A stretch of DNA of 64,000 nucleotides, taken from the NCBI RefSeq assembly GCF_024701375.2, contig NZ_CP113910.1, positions 1,984,001 to 2,048,000 of the forward strand, given 5' to 3'. A program made the position numbers and the translations under genes. Shown here piece by piece: positions 8,143 through 21,851 of this stretch. The notes under the pieces are model-generated. The model was not told the origin of the DNA. It made no database searches and saw nothing but the letters and a program-made list of their open reading frames with translations. Origin of the DNA: Streptomyces sp. KMM 9044. GTDB taxonomy: Bacteria > Actinomycetota > Actinomycetes > Streptomycetales > Streptomycetaceae. The first letter of the stretch is position 1. The number at the start of each line of letters is the position of its first letter.

Positions 8143-10438
8143 CCGTCCGCCGTTCCTCCTTGGTGAACACGTCCTCCACCTCCACCTCCACCTCCACCTC
8201 GGCGTCGGCGTCGGCGTCGGTGGCCGTGGCCGTGGCCGTGGCCGTGGCCGTGGCCGTGGCCGTGGCCGTGGCCAGCCTCTCATGGGCGGCGCGGCTCTCC
8301 GGTGGCTCGATGCTGATCCGCGGCAGGATCCGGTCCAGCCGGGCGGGCAGCCACCAGTTGGCGTCGCCGAGCAGATGCATGAGCGCGGGGACGAGCAGGG
8401 TGCGCAGCACGAAGGCGTCGAGGGCGACGGCGGCGGCGAGCGCGATGCCGAACATCGCTATGACGCGGTCGCCGGTCAGGACGAAGGCGAGGAAGACCGA
8501 GATCATGATCACGGCCGCGGAGTTGATCACCCGGCCGGTCTCGGCGAGGCCGACCCGTACCGCGCGCCGGTTGTCCCCGGTCTCCAGCCATTCCTCGTAC
8601 ATCCGGCTGACCAGAAAGACCTGGTAGTCCATGGAGAGCCCGAAGAGGACCGACACCATGATCACGGGCAGGAAGGGTTCTATGGGGCCTCCGCTGCCGA
8701 GGCCCAGCAGTTCACTGCCCCAGCCCCACTGGAAGACCGCCACGACCACGCCGAAGGCGGCGGCGACGGCGGCCACGTTCATCGCGGCGGCCTTGAGCGG
8801 GATGACGACGGACCGGAAGGCGAGCAGGAGCAGCAGACAGCCCATGCCGACGACGACGCCGACGAACAGGGGCAGCTTGTCGACGATGACCTCGGCGAAG
8901 TCGTCGTAGCCCGCCGTCATGCCGCCGACCCGCACCTCGAGGGCGGTGCCGGCCTCGGCGCTCGGCAGGACGTCCTCGCGCAGCCGGTCGACGAGGTCGC
9001 TGGTCCGCTCCGACTGCGGGGAGGACTCCGGTATGACGGTGAGGTACGCGGTACCGCCGTCGGCGCTGTGGACCACCGGCCCGGCGTTCGCGACGCCCTC
9101 GGTCGCGCGCAGGGCGGGGCCGAGCGTGTCCAGAGCGAGCCGGTCGGCGGCGTCGTCGACCTCGGTCACGAGGGTGAGGGGGCCGTTGACGCCGGGCCCG
9201 AATCCGTCGGCGAGGAGGTCGTAGGCCTGGCGGGTGGTGGAGGTCTTCGGGTCGTTGCCCTGGTCGGAGGTGCCGAGATGGAGGGACGAGGTGGGCAGTG
9301 CCAGCACCGCCACGACGGCCAGGGCGAGCGCCCCGAGCAGTTTGGGCCTGCGCTCCACGAACGCCGCCCAGCGCGCGGCGAGGCCGGTCGGCAGCTCGGG
9401 CTGCGGACCGGCCTCGGCCAGTCGGCGCCGTTCGCGGCGGCTGAGGGCGCGCATGCCGATGAGCGACAGCAGCGCGGGCAGCAGGGTGACCGAGGCGGCG
9501 ACGGTCAGCACCACGGTGAGCGAGGCCGCGACGGCGACACCGTTGAGGAAGTTCAGCCGGAGGATCAGCATGCCCAGCAGGGCGATGCACACGGTGGCCC
9601 CCGCGAACACGACCGCGCGTCCGGTGGTGGCGACGGCATCGGTGGCGGCTTCGGCCACGGACAGTCCTCGCTTCAGTCCGCGCCGGTGCCTGGTCACGAT
9701 GAACAGCGCGTAGTCGATGCCGACGCCGAGTCCGATCAGCATGCCCAGCATGGGCGCGAAGTCGGCGACGGTCATGACGTGCCCGAGCAGCACGATCGAG
9801 GCGTACGCGGTGCCGACGCCGACCGTCGCCGTGGCGAGGGGCAGCAGCGAGGCCGCGAGCGAGCCGAAGGCGAGGAAGAGGACGACGGCGGCGACGGCCA
9901 CTCCGACGATCTCCGAGAGGTGCCCCTCCGGGGCCCCGGTCAGCGCGGCGGCGCTGCCGCCCAGTTCCACCTGGAGACCGTCGGTCCGGGCGGCCCCGGC
10001 CGCGTCGAGCACCGCCGCCGCCTCGTCCTCGTCGATGTCCTTGGCCAGGTCGTCGTAGGTGACGGTGGCGTAGGCGGTACGGCCGTCCGCGCTGATCCCG
10101 CCGGTGCCGTCGTCCCCGTACGGGCCGGCCACGGCCGCGATGCCGGGCAGGTCCGCCATCCGGTCCAGGGTGCGGGTCATGTGCTGTTCGACGCCGGACT
10201 CCCGGACGCTGCCGGACGGTGTGTGCCAGACCACGGTGTCGCTGTCGCCCGACAGGGCCGGGAAGCCCTCGCGCAGCAGTTCGGTGGCGTGCCCGGACTC
10301 GGTGCCGGGCACGTCGTAGTCATTCGAGTACGCGTTTCCGGTCGCGAAGGCTCCCGTCGCGACCCCGCCGAGGGCGAGGAGCCACAGCAGGACGGTGACC
10401 AGACGGCGTCGGACACACCAGCGTGCGAGGGCTGCCAC
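8120..10438 (-). CDS. MMPL family transporter
   Basis: Inner-membrane RND-type transporter of 772 residues, MmpL branch, which exports lipids or hydrophobic compounds. It has the standard duplicated plan: TM1 (VTVLLWLLALGGVATGAFA), a large extracellular loop, then TM2-6 including the GLGVGIDYALFIVTRHR motif in the first half. TM7 near ALALAVVAVLALPTS, a second loop and TM8-12 follow, with the matching FGLSMDYQVFLVSRMYEEW motif. The C-terminal tail is odd: a Thr-Ala repeat, then DADADAEVEVEVEVEDVF. The GTG start follows GGAGC. It is first in a likely unit with the acetyltransferase and the TGAE-repeat protein. Confidence 0.93.
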   Translation of the reverse strand: MAALARWCVRRRLVTVLLWLLALGGVATGAFATGNAYSNDYDVPGTESGHATELLREGFPALSGDSDTVVWHTPSGSVRESGVEQHMTRTLDRMADLPGIAAVAGPYGDDGTGGISADGRTAYATVTYDDLAKDIDEDEAAAVLDAAGAARTDGLQVELGGSAAALTGAPEGHLSEIVGVAVAAVVLFLAFGSLAASLLPLATATVGVGTAYASIVLLGHVMTVADFAPMLGMLIGLGVGIDYALFIVTRHRRGLKRGLSVAEAATDAVATTGRAVVFAGATVCIALLGMLILRLNFLNGVAVAASLTVVLTVAASVTLLPALLSLIGMRALSRRERRRLAEAGPQPELPTGLAARWAAFVERRPKLLGALALAVVAVLALPTSSLHLGTSDQGNDPKTSTTRQAYDLLADGFGPGVNGPLTLVTEVDDAADRLALDTLGPALRATEGVANAGPVVHSADGGTAYLTVIPESSPQSERTSDLVDRLREDVLPSAEAGTALEVRVGGMTAGYDDFAEVIVDKLPLFVGVVVGMGCLLLLLAFRSVVIPLKAAAMNVAAVAAAFGVVVAVFQWGWGSELLGLGSGGPIEPFLPVIMVSVLFGLSMDYQVFLVSRMYEEWLETGDNRRAVRVGLAETGRVINSAAVIMISVFLAFVLTGDRVIAMFGIALAAAVALDAFVLRTLLVPALMHLLGDANWWLPARLDRILPRISIEPPESRAAHERLATATATATATATATATATDADADAEVEVEVEVEDVFTKEERRTDVRDTTG
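8176..8276. repeat. 6-bp tandem repeats in the 3' end of the MMPL gene
   Basis: On the + strand, CACCTC units, then GGCGTC units and then about ten GTGGCC/GTGGCC units follow one another. They encode (Glu-Val)n, (Ala-Asp)n and (Thr-Ala)n in the transporter tail. They lie within 35-140 bp upstream of the acetyltransferase start, so length changes would alter the transporter tail and could affect coupling between the two genes. Confidence 0.88.
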
Positions 10439-10593
10439 GAATCGTGCTCCCGGAGTGACGGTAAGTGGATCTTTGACCGGGAACAGCCACTTGCGACCGA
10501 ACAGCCCGCAAAGAACGCATGAGCAATGAAGTGCACTCTTCCAGCCATGAATGATCCATTGCGGCGTTCGTGTTCTTGTTCACAGTTCGCAGG

Positions 10594-11022
10594 TCAGTCG
10601 AAGTGATCCCCCAGCGCCATCACCATCAGCCCCGCGATCAGCAGCCACAGCGCCCTGCGGGTCCGTCCGCGCGAGCCCAGGACGGCGGCGAGCGCGCAGG
10701 CGCCGGCGCCGCAGGCGTAGGCGGCCGGCACGAGGACCGGGGTGGAGCCGGTGAGGCGGAGCAGCGCCGCTGCCGCCCCGGCCAGGGCGAGTACGGTCCC
10801 GGTACCGACCGCGGCCCACCGGGCCCGCCGGGCGGCCCGAAGGGCGTCGTCGTCCTGCTCTGCGTCGTCGGCGTCGTCGGCGTCGTCGGCGCCTTCGGCG
10901 CCTTCGGCATCTTCGGCGTCTTCGGCGTCTTCGGCGTCTTCGGCGTCTTCGGCGTCTTCGGCGTCTTCGGCGTCTTCGGCGTGAGTGTCCGGGGGCGGGT
11001 CGAAATCAGTGCGTCCACTCAT
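10594..11022 (-). CDS. Small membrane protein with (Asp-Ala-Glu)n repeat
   Basis: Hypothetical protein of 142 residues starting MSGRTDFDPPPDTHAED. Residues about 14-45 are a run of Glu-Asp-Ala tripeptides, then DDADDADDAEQDD. The rest has two or three membrane segments: WAAVGTGTVLALAGAAAALL, VPAAYACGAGACALAAVLGS and ALWLLIAGLMVMALGDHFD. I know no function for it. The start at 11022 is chosen because an in-frame start upstream would read through the divergent promoter region. A 155-bp gap with lower GC separates it from the MMPL gene downstream. Confidence 0.75.
   Translation of the reverse strand: MSGRTDFDPPPDTHAEDAEDAEDAEDAEDAEDAEDAEDAEGAEGADDADDADDAEQDDDALRAARRARWAAVGTGTVLALAGAAAALLRLTGSTPVLVPAAYACGAGACALAAVLGSRGRTRRALWLLIAGLMVMALGDHFD
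10866..10984. repeat. 9-bp tandem repeat coding (DAE)n
   Basis: The + strand carries about 13 units of the form TCGGCGTCT/TCGGCGTCG, shifting from GTCGTCGGC to GTCTTCGGC. In the minus-strand gene this is a run of Asp-Ala-Glu and Asp-Ala-Asp triplets. Confidence 0.88.
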
Positions 11023-11211
11023 GACGCGGGAGCGTAGCGCCCCCTGCCCGGAAACCGGGGTGCGGGGGCGCGTGACCGCCTGCCGGCGTCCGTCGGTCCG
11101 ATGCTCCGCGGCAGCCCGCCGCCCCGGCCGGAGCAGGTGCTTTGATGACGGTCCGCCCGATCTCCGACGCAACCCTTCACCCCCGCACGGACCCAAGGAG
11201 CCCGTTCACCG

Positions 11212-11551
11212 ATGTCGGACATCCCATCGAACACCCCGCACGACGACCTCGCTGGCTCCGTCCTCCGCGGGTCACTCTCTCGCACCGCCTCCGGGCTGGA
11301 TCACGGTCCTGAAGCGATCGTGCTTCGGCGGGTTCTGCACCGCGGACCGCTGCGCTGATCGGTGGCCGACCAGCTGTGATCGGTTGATCTTCCCGAACGG
11401 GTGACCTGCGGAGGACGGAGCCAGCGACGTCGTCGCCGGGGAGAGCACGGAGGAGTTCCACGTGCGGTCGAGCCGCGAGAGCGCGCGGATGCTGCGCGTG
11501 GACGAGGGCCGCATGCCGGGCTTCGCCCGCGTGGTGGGGCGTCGGTCCTGA
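11212..11551 (+). pseudogene. Small ORF split by MITE-like copy B
   Basis: ATG at 11212, preceded by AAGGAG, begins MSDIPSNTPHDDL and then runs into the 165-bp element. After the element the frame resumes as DVVAGESTEEFHVRSSRESA to a TGA at 11549-11551. Removing the element and one 4-bp flank, and restoring CTAG (GCTAGC), gives one open frame of 56 residues ending FARVVGRRS. I do not recognise the protein. As it stands the frame enters the element and stops inside it. A terminator hairpin follows at 11585. It is convergent with gatB. Confidence 0.6.
11256..11420. mobile_element. MITE-like 165-bp element, copy B
   Basis: Same length as copy A. The 20-bp terminal inverted repeats (left CTCCGTCCTCCGCGGGTCAC) differ from each other at one position. 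The flanks are CTGG on the left and CCAG on the right, which would each be one transition away from CTAG. They are inverted, not direct, so the pairing runs unbroken into the flanks. Against copy A the differences cluster just inside the left repeat. The element interrupts a small gene. Confidence 0.85.
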
Positions 11552-11584
11552 CCGCGTGAGACGTGCGGCTCCGACCGCACGAAG

Positions 11585-11618
11585 GAGGGGGACGCATCGA
11601 ACCCGACGCGTCCCCCTC
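11585..11618. terminator. Bidirectional terminator hairpin before gatB end
   Basis: GAGGGGGACGC (11585-11595) and GCGTCCCCCTC (11608-11618) form a perfect 11-bp stem with a 12-nt loop, between the convergent split ORF and gatB. Position and symmetry suit termination from both sides, although there is no long T-run. Confidence 0.75.
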
Positions 11619-11644
11619 TTCCGTTCCCGTGCGGCGTCCGGGGA

Positions 11645-13159
11645 TCAGCCCTCGGCGACGCCCAGTTTCTCCAGGATCAGCTCCTTGACGCGGGCCGCGT
11701 CCGCCTGGCCGCGGGTGGCTTTCATGACCGCGCCGACCAGCGCGCCGACCGCCGCCACCTTGCCGCCGCGGATCTTGTCCGCGACGCCCGGGTTGCCTGC
11801 GATGGCCTCCTCCACGGCCGTGGTGAGCGCGCCGTCGTCGGAGACGACCCTCAGACCGCGCTTCTCGACGACCTCGTCCGGCGTGCCCTCACCGGCGAGG
11901 ACGCCCAGGATGACCTGACGGGCCAGCTTGTCGTTCAGGTCGCCGGAGGTCACCAGCGCGGTGAGGCGGGCGACCTGGTCCGGCGTGATCGTCAGCTCGT
12001 CGAGCGCCTTGCCCGACTCGTTGGCGTTGCGGGCGAGTTCGCCCATCCACCACTTGCGGGCGGAGGCCGCGTCGGCGCCCGCGTCGATCGTGGCGACGAT
12101 CGGGTCCAGCGCACCGGCGTTGAGGATCGCCTGCATGTCGGTGCCGGAGATCCCCCACTCCTCGCGGAGCCTGCTGCGGCGCACCAGCGGCAGCTCGGGC
12201 AGCCCGGCACGCAGCTGCTCGACCCACTCGCGGGACGGTGCGACGGGGACCAGGTCGGGCTCCGGGAAGTACCGGTAGTCCTCGGCCTCCTCCTTCACGC
12301 GGCCGGAGGTCGTCGACCCCGTGTCCTCGTGGAAGTGCCGGGTCTCCTGGATGATCGTCCCGCCGTCGTTCAGCACGGCGGCGTGCCGCTGGATCTCGAA
12401 GCGGGCCGCGCGCTCCACGGACCGCAGCGAGTTGACGTTCTTCGTCTCCGAGCGGGTGCCGAACTTCTCCCGGCCGTGCGGGCGCAGCGACAGGTTGACG
12501 TCGCAGCGCATCTGGCCCATCTCCATCCGGGCCTCGGAGACGCCGAGCGCCCGGATGAGCTCGCGCAGCTCACGGACGTAGGCGCGGGCGACCTCGGGGG
12601 CGCGCTCGCCCGCTCCCTCGATCGGCTTGGTGACGATCTCGATCAGCGGGATGCCGGCCCGGTTGTAGTCGAGCAGGGAGTGGGACGCGCCGTGGATACG
12701 GCCGGTGGCGCCGCCGACGTGCGTCGACTTGCCGGTGTCCTCCTCCATGTGGGCGCGTTCGATGTCCACGCGGAAGGTCTCGCCGTCCTCCAGCTGCACG
12801 TCGAGGTAGCCGTTGAAGGCGATCGGCTCGTCGTACTGGGAGGTCTGGAAGTTCTTCGGCATGTCCGGATAGAAGTAGTTCTTCCGGGCGAAGCGGCACC
12901 ACTCTGCGATCTCGCAGTTCAGCGCGAGACCGATCTTGACGGCGGACTCGACCCCGGTCGCGTTGACGACCGGGAGCGCGCCCGGCATGCCGAGGCAGGT
13001 GGGGCAGGTCTGGGTGTTCGGGTCGGCGCCGAGCGTGGTCGAGCAGCCGCAGAACATCTTGGTCCTGGTGCCGAGTTCGACATGGACCTCGAGGCCCATG
13101 ACGGGGTCGTACGACGCCAGCGCGTCCTCGTACGACACCAGGTCGGTCGTGGTGGTCAC
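11645..13159 (-). CDS. gatB: Asp-tRNA(Asn)/Glu-tRNA(Gln) amidotransferase subunit B
   Basis: GatB, 504 residues, the tRNA-binding and kinase subunit of the GatCAB complex, which converts Glu-tRNA(Gln) and Asp-tRNA(Asn) to the correct amides. The GTG start gives [20 protein letters not shown], then the signature [18 protein letters not shown], where Cys residues help bind zinc together with [35 protein letters not shown] and [12 protein letters not shown] are family markers. The C-terminal helical and YqeY-like tail domain ends [13 protein letters not shown]. It is the last gene of gatC-gatA-small ORF-gatB. Confidence 0.98.
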   Translation of the reverse strand: MTTTTDLVSYEDALASYDPVMGLEVHVELGTRTKMFCGCSTTLGADPNTQTCPTCLGMPGALPVVNATGVESAVKIGLALNCEIAEWCRFARKNYFYPDMPKNFQTSQYDEPIAFNGYLDVQLEDGETFRVDIERAHMEEDTGKSTHVGGATGRIHGASHSLLDYNRAGIPLIEIVTKPIEGAGERAPEVARAYVRELRELIRALGVSEARMEMGQMRCDVNLSLRPHGREKFGTRSETKNVNSLRSVERAARFEIQRHAAVLNDGGTIIQETRHFHEDTGSTTSGRVKEEAEDYRYFPEPDLVPVAPSREWVEQLRAGLPELPLVRRSRLREEWGISGTDMQAILNAGALDPIVATIDAGADAASARKWWMGELARNANESGKALDELTITPDQVARLTALVTSGDLNDKLARQVILGVLAGEGTPDEVVEKRGLRVVSDDGALTTAVEEAIAGNPGVADKIRGGKVAAVGALVGAVMKATRGQADAARVKELILEKLGVAEG

Positions 13160-13174
13160 GGTGTAACTTCCCTC

Positions 13175-13410
13175 TCAGCCCAGCAGGACGTCGTCGTCGC
13201 CCAGCCGCTTCAGCTCGCGGTACAGGATGGCGAGGCCGGTGACGATCGCGACGGCGGACACGGTGGCGTCGATCAGGACCAGGGTGTCCTTCTCGTGCCG
13301 CGCCTTCTTGACGCGCTTGGCGACACCGATCGCGCTGAACGCGGTACCGGCCATGGCCAGATACGTGCCGGACCTGGACTTCTTGAAACCCTTGGCCTTG
13401 GTCAGTGCAC

Positions 13411-13414
<4 letters not shown>
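13175..13414 (-). CDS. Small conserved membrane protein inside the gat operon
   Basis: The 79-residue product starts at GTG 13414, whose bases overlap the TGA stop of gatA (GTGA). The basic N-terminus [21 protein letters not shown] is followed by a weak and then a clear membrane segment ([20 protein letters not shown]) and the tail [15 protein letters not shown]. It has no known function. Translational coupling to gatA and the 15-bp gap to gatB show that it belongs to the operon. The alternative longer frame to 13615 overlaps gatA and is rejected. Confidence 0.85.
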
Positions 13415-14904
<1,490 letters not shown>

Positions 14905-14909
14905 GGGAT

Positions 14910-15206
14910 TCAGTCCTCCCCCAGGATCTGCGGCACCTTGAAACGCTGCTGCTCCTGGGCCGGGGCGCCGGAGAGCGCCTGCGCGGGGGTGAGCGAGGGA
15001 CGGACCTCGTCCGGGCGCATGACGTTCGTCAGCGGGAGCGGGTGCGAGGTCGGCGGTACGTCTTGGTCGGCGACCTCGCTGACGCGGGCCACCGCGCCGA
15101 TGATGTCGTCGAGCTGGCCTGCGAAGTGGTCGAGCTCTTCGGGCTTCAGCTCCAGACGCGCCAGCCGGGCGAGGTGGGCGACCTCCTCGCGCGTGATGCC
15201 AGGCAT
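14910..15206 (-). CDS. gatC: Asp-tRNA(Asn)/Glu-tRNA(Gln) amidotransferase subunit C
   Basis: GatC, 98 residues, wraps around and stabilises the GatA-GatB interface. The start [20 protein letters not shown] at 15206 follows AGAGGAAC, and the conserved tail [11 protein letters not shown] is present. It is the first gene of the operon, with a 284-bp upstream region before the rmdB-like gene's stop. The longer open frame upstream is non-coding repeat DNA. Confidence 0.97.
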   Translation of the reverse strand: MPGITREEVAHLARLARLELKPEELDHFAGQLDDIIGAVARVSEVADQDVPPTSHPLPLTNVMRPDEVRPSLTPAQALSGAPAQEQQRFKVPQILGED

Positions 15207-15431
15207 GCAGCGTTCCTCTGGGGTGAGTGTGCGGTTCGGGCTAGGGCCTGCCGTCGTGTCCCGGGCGGCCGGGTGTGGCGCGGCTGGCGGGAAGGTGACG
15301 ACAGGCCCCAATCCTATGGGTCGCCGCCCCCTCCCCGTGAAACGGTTTCCCCGCGCCTCCCGAAAGCGGTGCCGCCGCCCGGCGCCCGGATCCACGGCAT
15401 GGCCGGTGCCGGGCCGACGGCCGGCTCCGTC

Positions 15432-15476
15432 CCGGGGCCGGTTTCAGGGCCGGTTTCAGGGCCGGTTTCAGGGCCA
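15432..15476. repeat. 12-bp intergenic tandem repeat upstream of gatC
   Basis: Three and a half copies of GGGCCGGTTTCA lie head to tail between the gatC upstream region and the end of the rmdB-like gene. They are non-coding. The rest of 15207-15431 should hold the gat promoter; I see no clear -10/-35 pair. Confidence 0.7.
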
Positions 15477-15490
15477 CGACGGACCCAATG

Positions 15491-17839
15491 TCAGACCGGG
15501 CGGCCGGAGTCGTCGGCGGCTGCCGCGGGGAGGGCGGCTGCCGGGAGCTGCCAGCCGCGGGAGCCTCGGGCGAGGAGCCAGGCCGTGGTTTCGTCGGGCG
15601 GCATCGCGGCCGCGACCAGCCAGCCCTGGACGGCGTCGCAGCCGAGGTCCCGCAGGCGTTCCCAGGTCTCGTCGTCCTCGACGCCCTCGGCGACGACGAG
15701 CAGTCCGAGCGAGTGGGCGAGGTCGACGGTGCAGCGCACGATCGCGGCGTCCTCGCTGTCGACGGCCAGCCGGGCCACGAACGAGCGGTCGATCTTCAGC
15801 TCGCTGACGGGCAGCCGCCGCAGGTGCACGAGGGAGGAGTAGCCGGTGCCGAAGTCGTCGAGGGACATCTTCACGCCGTGCCCGGTCAGTCCGTTGAGCG
15901 TGTCGGCGGCGCGCTGCGGGTCCTCCAGGAGGACGTTCTCGGTGATCTCGAGCTGGAGCGCTCCCGCCGGAACCCCGTGCCGGGCCAGTCGCGCCGCGAC
16001 GGAGCCGGCGAAGCCGGGGCTGTGGACGTCGCGCGGGGAGACGTTGACCGCGACCGGCACGAACAGTTTCCGGGCACGCCAGCGGGCGACCTGCCCGAGG
16101 GCGGTCTCCAGCACGTACTCGGTGAGCTGCGGCATCAGGCCGGAGGACTCGGCGATGGCTATGAACTCGTCCGGCGGCACCCTGCCGCGCTCCGGGTGCA
16201 CCCAGCGGACCAGGGCCTCCAGGCCCGCGACCTGCCCGTCGAAGCGGACCTTGGGCTGGTAGTGGAGCTGGACCTCGTGCGCGTCCAGGGCCCGGCGCAG
16301 GTCGCCCAGGAGTCCCAGCCGGTCGGGGGTGTTGGAGTCCCGCTTGGACTCGTAGACCTCGACGCCCGTACGGTCCCGTTTGGCCTGGTACATCGCCACG
16401 TCCGCGCGCCGCAGCAGGCCCTCCGCGTCGAGGGCGTGGTCGGGGAAGACGGCGACGCCCGCGCTGGCCTCCAGCACGAGGGTGAGGCCGTCGAGGTCGA
16501 GCGGCGAGCTGAGGGCGGACACCAGGCTGCGGGCGACCCGGGTCGCCGACGTGATGGAGTCGGCGACCGGCAGTAAGACGGCGAACTCGTCACCACCGAG
16601 CCGTGCGGCCTCCGCCCCGCGCGGCAGGGCCAGCCTCAGCCGGTCGGCGATCTGCAGCAGCAGCCGGTCACCCGCGAGGTGACCGAGCGTGTCGTTGACC
16701 GAGCGGAACCGGTCGAGGTCGATCAGCATGAGGGTGGCGCGGGCGTCGGCGCGCTCGGCGTCGTCCAGCGCGGTCCAGATGCGCTCGAAGAGCCACTGGC
16801 GGTTGGGCAGTCCGGTCAGCGGATCGCGCAACTGCTCCTCCGCGCGGGCCCTGGCTATCCACAGCGTGGAGTCGAGCGCGACCAGCGGGATGGCGAACAG
16901 CGGCAGGACGGCCGGCCGGGCGTCGGCGACCACGCAGATCAGCGGCGCTATGCCGAGCAGCGCCACCGCGACCAGGCCCTGTCTGACCAGGGCGGTGCGG
17001 GCGACCGTGGGCAGTCCGCCCCGCGGGACGTGCAGGTACCAGTAGAGGGTGCGGGTGACCACGAGATACGCGGCGGCGACGAGCACCACCTCGAAGGCGG
17101 TGTGCGGTCCCCAGGTGTCGGGGGTCGCGGGGGACTCGACGGACGGTACGGACCCGAGCAGGGCCAGCACCAGCGCGCCGGCGCCGATGCCGAGCAGGTC
17201 CACCGCGCCGTGCAGGATGCCGCGGCGCCAGCGGCCCCGCCGGGCCACGCCGACCAGCACGACCACGGTGAGGCTGACCATGCCGGCCGGGACCCAGCCG
17301 TAGAGCAGCAGCACGGCGAGGGTGACGGCGGCGCCCGAGCCGGTGCCGCCCCACCAGCGGGAGCGGCCCAGCATCACCAGGTGGCCGACGACGATCCCGG
17401 TCAGTACGGCCAGGAACCAGCCGACGCGGCCGGACGGGAAGAGCGCGTGACCGCCGGTGACCGCCCCGAGGACGCCGGCGCCGAGCACGAACGTGGCGGC
17501 CGAGACGACCGCGGTGGGCAACGCGGGCCAGGACAGGTGTCGTTCCGCGTGTGCTTCGGACAGCCCGGGGCCGCCCGCGGACAGTCCGGTGGCGAGCGGT
17601 GGTGCTCCGGGACCCCGTCCGGTGCCCGGCCGGCCGGCCGTCGGCTGCCCCGCGGCCCGCTGTCCGGTGCCGCGCACCCCTCCGGGGCGCGCCTCCGCGG
17701 TGCGCGCCCCGGGGCGCCCTGGTGCGCCCACAGACCCCGCGGGCCGCCCTGCCCCACGTCCGCGCCACCGTGCGGCCGCCATGCGGCGCAGACCCAGACG
17801 CAGCCGTGAACCCGGGGCGGCGCTCTCGGTGGGTTCCAT
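15491..17839 (-). CDS. rmdB: GGDEF-EAL cyclic di-GMP phosphodiesterase, RmdB-like
   Basis: Membrane protein of 782 residues. The ATG at 17839 follows GAGAGGGACGGGA. Residues 1-100 are Gly/Pro/Arg-rich and disordered. Six to eight membrane segments run from about residue 105 to 300. The GGDEF domain has an intact RLGGDEFAVLLP near 415. The EAL domain follows with GLEALVRWVHP near 541, LQLEITENVL, SLDDFGTGYSS, ELKIDRSFV and VVAEGVED, so all expected phosphodiesterase residues appear present. The place between gatC and ligA matches S. coelicolor SCO5495 (RmdB), which was shown to be a c-di-GMP phosphodiesterase affecting development. The symbol rests on that synteny plus architecture. An in-frame extension to 19108 overlaps ligA and is not coding. 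Confidence 0.9.
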   Translation of the reverse strand: MEPTESAAPGSRLRLGLRRMAAARWRGRGAGRPAGSVGAPGRPGARTAEARPGGVRGTGQRAAGQPTAGRPGTGRGPGAPPLATGLSAGGPGLSEAHAERHLSWPALPTAVVSAATFVLGAGVLGAVTGGHALFPSGRVGWFLAVLTGIVVGHLVMLGRSRWWGGTGSGAAVTLAVLLLYGWVPAGMVSLTVVVLVGVARRGRWRRGILHGAVDLLGIGAGALVLALLGSVPSVESPATPDTWGPHTAFEVVLVAAAYLVVTRTLYWYLHVPRGGLPTVARTALVRQGLVAVALLGIAPLICVVADARPAVLPLFAIPLVALDSTLWIARARAEEQLRDPLTGLPNRQWLFERIWTALDDAERADARATLMLIDLDRFRSVNDTLGHLAGDRLLLQIADRLRLALPRGAEAARLGGDEFAVLLPVADSITSATRVARSLVSALSSPLDLDGLTLVLEASAGVAVFPDHALDAEGLLRRADVAMYQAKRDRTGVEVYESKRDSNTPDRLGLLGDLRRALDAHEVQLHYQPKVRFDGQVAGLEALVRWVHPERGRVPPDEFIAIAESSGLMPQLTEYVLETALGQVARWRARKLFVPVAVNVSPRDVHSPGFAGSVAARLARHGVPAGALQLEITENVLLEDPQRAADTLNGLTGHGVKMSLDDFGTGYSSLVHLRRLPVSELKIDRSFVARLAVDSEDAAIVRCTVDLAHSLGLLVVAEGVEDDETWERLRDLGCDAVQGWLVAAAMPPDETTAWLLARGSRGWQLPAAALPAAAADDSGRPV

Positions 17840-18129
17840 TCCCGTCCCTCTCACAGCCGGCGGTGCCCACGCCACACGGCTCGATGCCTGACAACCCCCG
17901 GCGGCTCCGTGACAGAAAGCCCTTCCACGGTGCCGCCACGAACACAGGGATGCCCCGACCGCAACTGGGCACGGCGGGCACACCTCCCAACAGTAGGCCG
18001 CGGACGGCTTCCGGGGGCACCGGTTGCCGACGGTTGCCCGAATGCGCCCCAGCCACCCGTATCCATCGGGTATGCGCCGACCAAGTGGCCTTCCCCGCTG
18101 CTTCCCGACTGCTCTCCGGCCGCTCCCCT

Positions 18130-21383
<3,254 letters not shown>

Positions 21384-21493
21384 CGGAGAAGCGTACGGAA
21401 CGGGTGGCGGGGCCGGTGTCCCGGCCGGGCCGCGGGAGCGCGCCGGCGGCCCGGACGGTTTCGCCCCCGGCCACAGGGCGGGCGGCCGGCATG

Positions 21494-21810
21494 CCCCCCG
21501 ACGGCCCCCACACCCCACGGGACACACACCCCACGGCCCCCACACCCCACGGCCCCTACACCCCACGGGACACACACCCCACGGCCCCCTACACCCCACG
21601 GGACACACACCCCACGGCCCCCACACCCCCGACGGCCCCCACACCCCACGGAACGCACTCCCTGCGGGACACACACCCCCGACGGCCCCCACACCCTGCG
21701 GCCCGCACACCCCACGGCCCCCACACCCTGCGGCCCCCACACCCCACGGGACACACACCCCACGGCCCCTACACCCCACGGGACACACACCCCACGGAAC
21801 GCACCCCCCG
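21494..21810. repeat. 16-bp minisatellite array, about 20 units
   Basis: Head-to-tail 16-mers of the form CCCCACGGNNCNYACA fill the gap between the MetE-like gene and the SDR gene. The main unit types are CCCCACGGCCCCCACA, CCCCACGGGACACACA and CCCTGCGGCCCCCACA. Two units are enlarged by CG near 21497 and 21627-21680. The minus strand is a series of G-runs spaced by 2-5 nt and could form G-quadruplexes. The unit is not a multiple of three, so it is not coding even though frames stay open through it. Confidence 0.92.
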
Positions 21811-21851
21811 CGGGACGGCGTCCTCGAAGCGCCCGGCCGTGCGCCCGTGGG

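Noticed and set aside
21494..21810. CRISPR array
   Set aside because: Units are contiguous, without unique spacers, and no cas genes are near.
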